Part shown: in pieces, positions 7,203-8,994 of the stretch
Numbering within the stretch: the stretch's first letter is position 1
How the letters are laid out: the number at the start of each line of letters is the position of its first letter
Origin: FEN-1322 sp041663425
Lineage (GTDB): Bacteria > Omnitrophota > Gorgyraeia > 2-01-FULL-45-10
Reading direction: 5' to 3'
Assembly (NCBI GenBank): GCA_041663425.1
Contig: JBAYMS010000058.1
Span: forward strand, 1 to 8,994
Length of the DNA: 8,994 nt
The notes under the pieces: generated by a model
What the model was told of the DNA's origin: nothing
What the model saw: only the letters and a program-made list of their open reading frames with translations
Databases searched by the model: none
Program-made: the position numbers and the translations under genes

Positions 7203-8494
7203 ATATAGGAATAGATCATATTAATAGAAATCCGAAGGTGATAATAGGCTTGGGCTTTGCAGCCGTGGCCGTCGCAATATTAATAATCCCGAAATTTCTC
7301 AATATAGTACAGACCTGTGGGCATTTTATCCAGTCGGATAATATCAAGCTTGATTATATCATAGGACTTTTATGGGCATTTCTACTGGGGTGTACGATAT
7401 TGTTGTGGCCCGTAAGTCCTCAGGATAAAAAAAACCTGCTGATAATATGGGGTGTAAAAGTGTCCGTGGCGCTTGGCTTAATGCTCCTTTACGAGAACCA
7501 TTACGGTTTAGATTCATACGGATATTTTATGTGGGGAAAGATGAGTATTGACGAGATAAAAGCTCTGAATCTTCCCAAGCCGAACCAGATAGTAATAGCC
7601 ATCTCCTGGCTCCATAGCCACTGTTTTATCAGATCGTACCACGCCATAAAAATAAGTTTTGGTATGATAGGTCTTGCGGCGATATATATATATTACCGGG
7701 CCGCCGTAGCTTTTTTGAAAAAGGAAAAACCGGTATTATTGTACATCCTAGCGCTTTTTCCATCGCTCCTCTTTTGGTCATCTATTCTTGGTAAGGAACC
7801 TTTGGTGATGCTGGGGATGTCGCTATATTCTTACGGGGTCGTCAAGTGGGGCAGGACCGGTGGATGGCATTATCTATTGCCGTTATTTGGGGGCCTGGTG
7901 TTTACATCTTTAATAAGGGTATGGCTTGGCGCTATGATGATGATTGCAATGCTTCCCGTAGGATTTTCATTTCGGGTGAAAAGTATCAGGATGAAGACAA
8001 TCTTTATAGTTCTATTAGTCGTTTTGTTTTTGATCTGCGCTCAACTTTTTGTTTCGCATTTTGGGCTTGGTCCCGATAAAAAACTTGCCGATCTGGCAAT
8101 GGAAAAAGTAAAAGACTTTGCTGTTGGCGGTAGTGCTGGGAATGTGGAGGCTTTGAAGTTCAGAAATACGTGGGATATGGTGTGTTATGTGCCAGCCGGG
8201 ATGTTTACCGTTTTATTTCGGCCGTTACCCGGAGAGGTGCGTAATGTGTTCGGGTTTTTAGCAGGTTTGGAAGGGATTGTGCTAGTAATATTATTTATTG
8301 TCGCTATGGCCAGATTGAGACCGAAAGAGCTTATTGATCCGCTGGTTATATGGGTAATAATCCTCGTTACAGTGTGGGCGGTCGCCTATGGGTTTGTAGG
8401 GTATAATCTAGGCACTACTTGCCGTTTTAGGGCACAGGTATTACCTATATTTTTATGCCTGCTTTTATATCAGGCGCGAGCTAAAGACAAGTAA
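7199..8494 (+). CDS. Polytopic membrane protein, candidate Wzy polymerase or GT-C enzyme
   Basis: A 431-residue integral membrane protein with roughly 9-11 hydrophobic segments, clearest at about 12-33, 52-71, 79-98, 152-171, 178-196, 200-215, 225-252, 266-285, 328-341, 350-371, 380-400 and 412-425. I do not recognise a named family. Conserved-looking loop features are GLDSYGYFMWGK (103-114) after the third helix, FWSSILGKEPLV (192-203) with K199/E200, SLIRVW (237-242) with R240, and YNLGTTCRFRAQVLP (402-416). Charged or aromatic residues between helices and an arginine-rich loop before the last helix are common in O-antigen polymerases and GT-C glycosyltransferases. The longest soluble stretch (about 287-327) would be an external loop. 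A Wzx flippase with no other polymerase in view makes Wzy the leading role, by inference only. Alternatives are a GT-C enzyme using a lipid-linked donor, or an EpsG-like protein. It starts with GTG overlapping the upstream stop. Confidence 0.6.
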   Translation: MNIGIDHINRNPKVIIGLGFAAVAVAILIIPKFLNIVQTCGHFIQSDNIKLDYIIGLLWAFLLGCTILLWPVSPQDKKNLLIIWGVKVSVALGLMLLYENHYGLDSYGYFMWGKMSIDEIKALNLPKPNQIVIAISWLHSHCFIRSYHAIKISFGMIGLAAIYIYYRAAVAFLKKEKPVLLYILALFPSLLFWSSILGKEPLVMLGMSLYSYGVVKWGRTGGWHYLLPLFGGLVFTSLIRVWLGAMMMIAMLPVGFSFRVKSIRMKTIFIVLLVVLFLICAQLFVSHFGLGPDKKLADLAMEKVKDFAVGGSAGNVEALKFRNTWDMVCYVPAGMFTVLFRPLPGEVRNVFGFLAGLEGIVLVILFIVAMARLRPKELIDPLVIWVIILVTVWAVAYGFVGYNLGTTCRFRAQVLPIFLCLLLYQARAKDK

Positions 8495-8510
8495 ACAGTG
8501 GGAGAGAAAA

Positions 8511-8994
8511 ATGGTTACAAGTAAGGAACAATCTGTAGGAGTTATAGGCTTGGGGTATTGGGGTAAAAACGTGTTTCGTAATATGTACGAGATGGGCGTT
8601 GTGCGCACGGCGTGTGACCTTGATGCGAATACGGTATTGAGGTTCGAGAAAGATTTTCCCGGAATAAATTATACGTCTAATATGGATGAGATATTTGGGG
8701 ATCGGGGCATAAAAGCGGTCGCGCTGGCTACTCCGGCTTCTACGCACTATAACCTTGCGAAGAAAGCGATCCTTTCCGGTAAAGATGTATTTGTGGAAAA
8801 GCCGCTGGCCTTGAATAGTAGGGAAGGTGAAGAGCTTAGAAAGCTTGCCGATGAAAAAGGCAGGATAATAATGGTAGGGCATATATTATATTATCATCCT
8901 GCCGTAGTTAAGCTCAAAGAATTGATAGCTTCCGGGAGTTTGGGCAGGATACAATATATATACTCTAACCGTTTGAATATAGGTAAACTGAGGA
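8511..8994 (+). CDS. Second Gfo/Idh/MocA oxidoreductase (WlbA/WbpB-like), 3' partial
   Basis: The reading frame runs open to the window end, giving 161 residues of an enzyme normally about 320-350 long. The Rossmann domain shows VGVIGLGYWGKN (9-20), IKAVALATPASTHYNLAKK (67-85) and VEKPL (95-99) with the conserved K97. The following HILYYHPAVVKLKELI (124-139) and YSNRLNIGK (151-159) are what I know from the branch that includes UDP-GlcNAc-uronate 3-dehydrogenases; the conserved histidine region falls just beyond the window. GGGAG (8500-8504) sits 6 nt before the ATG and the gap after the membrane protein is 16 nt. It is clearly a paralogue of the enzyme at 4992, sharing YWG, the ATP...H..LAK segment and SGKD..VEKP, but is diverged enough that the two probably use different substrates. 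Downstream genes may complete the amino-sugar pathway. Confidence 0.87.
   Translation, partial: MVTSKEQSVGVIGLGYWGKNVFRNMYEMGVVRTACDLDANTVLRFEKDFPGINYTSNMDEIFGDRGIKAVALATPASTHYNLAKKAILSGKDVFVEKPLALNSREGEELRKLADEKGRIIMVGHILYYHPAVVKLKELIASGSLGRIQYIYSNRLNIGKLR

Noticed and set aside
7682..7693. A 12-nt AT dinucleotide run
   Set aside because: It encodes Ile-Tyr repeats in a membrane helix of the polytopic protein; too short to be a meaningful repeat, at most a weak slippage site.
8481..8882. A 133-codon minus-strand frame at the right end
   Set aside because: It is antisense to the second oxidoreductase, whose Rossmann and EKP motifs are unmistakable; the minus-strand product shows no family features.

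Overview
The window is a tightly packed run of eight protein genes, all on the + strand, that reads as the middle of a surface-polysaccharide (O-antigen, capsule or exopolysaccharide) locus. Both ends are cut inside genes: the first gene lacks its 5' end and the last lacks its 3' end. Spacers run from 4-nt overlaps (ATGA, GTGA) to 58 nt. I see no terminator, convincing promoter, RNA gene, mobile element or CRISPR array, so the stretch is best read as one transcription unit that starts and ends outside the window.

Layout: (1) a Wzx-like lipid-linked oligosaccharide flippase, 5' partial (2-1348); (2) a TylF/MycF-type SAM-dependent methyltransferase (1345-2118); (3) a 759-residue fusion of a GT2 and a GT4 glycosyltransferase (2132-4411); (4) a WbpD/WlbB-like left-handed beta-helix N-acetyltransferase (4424-4933); (5) a Gfo/Idh/MocA sugar oxidoreductase (4992-6008); (6) a GT4 glycosyltransferase (6018-7202); (7) a polytopic membrane protein with features of a Wzy polymerase or GT-C enzyme (7199-8494); (8) a second, paralogous Gfo/Idh/MocA oxidoreductase, 3' partial (8511-8994).

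How they fit together (inference): the oxidoreductases and the acetyltransferase resemble the WbpB and WbpD steps that turn UDP-GlcNAc-uronic acid into an N-acetylated 3-amino sugar. The partner aminotransferase (WbpE type) and UDP-GlcNAc 6-dehydrogenase (WbpA type) are not here and would be expected just downstream or elsewhere. Three glycosyltransferase domains would build a repeat unit on a lipid carrier, the methyltransferase could methylate or cap a sugar, the flippase would move the unit across the inner membrane, and the membrane protein could polymerise it.

Organism: moderate GC (roughly mid-40s percent by eye), frequent ATA (Ile) and AGG (Arg) codons and Wzx-type assembly suggest an uncultivated Gram-negative-type bacterium. 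Omnitrophota or a similar candidate lineage is a guess from style, not shown by any marker here. Apart from the fusion enzyme, the altered GT4 glutamate motif and the unassigned membrane protein, the locus is of a familiar kind. I did not find evidence for a wholly new system.
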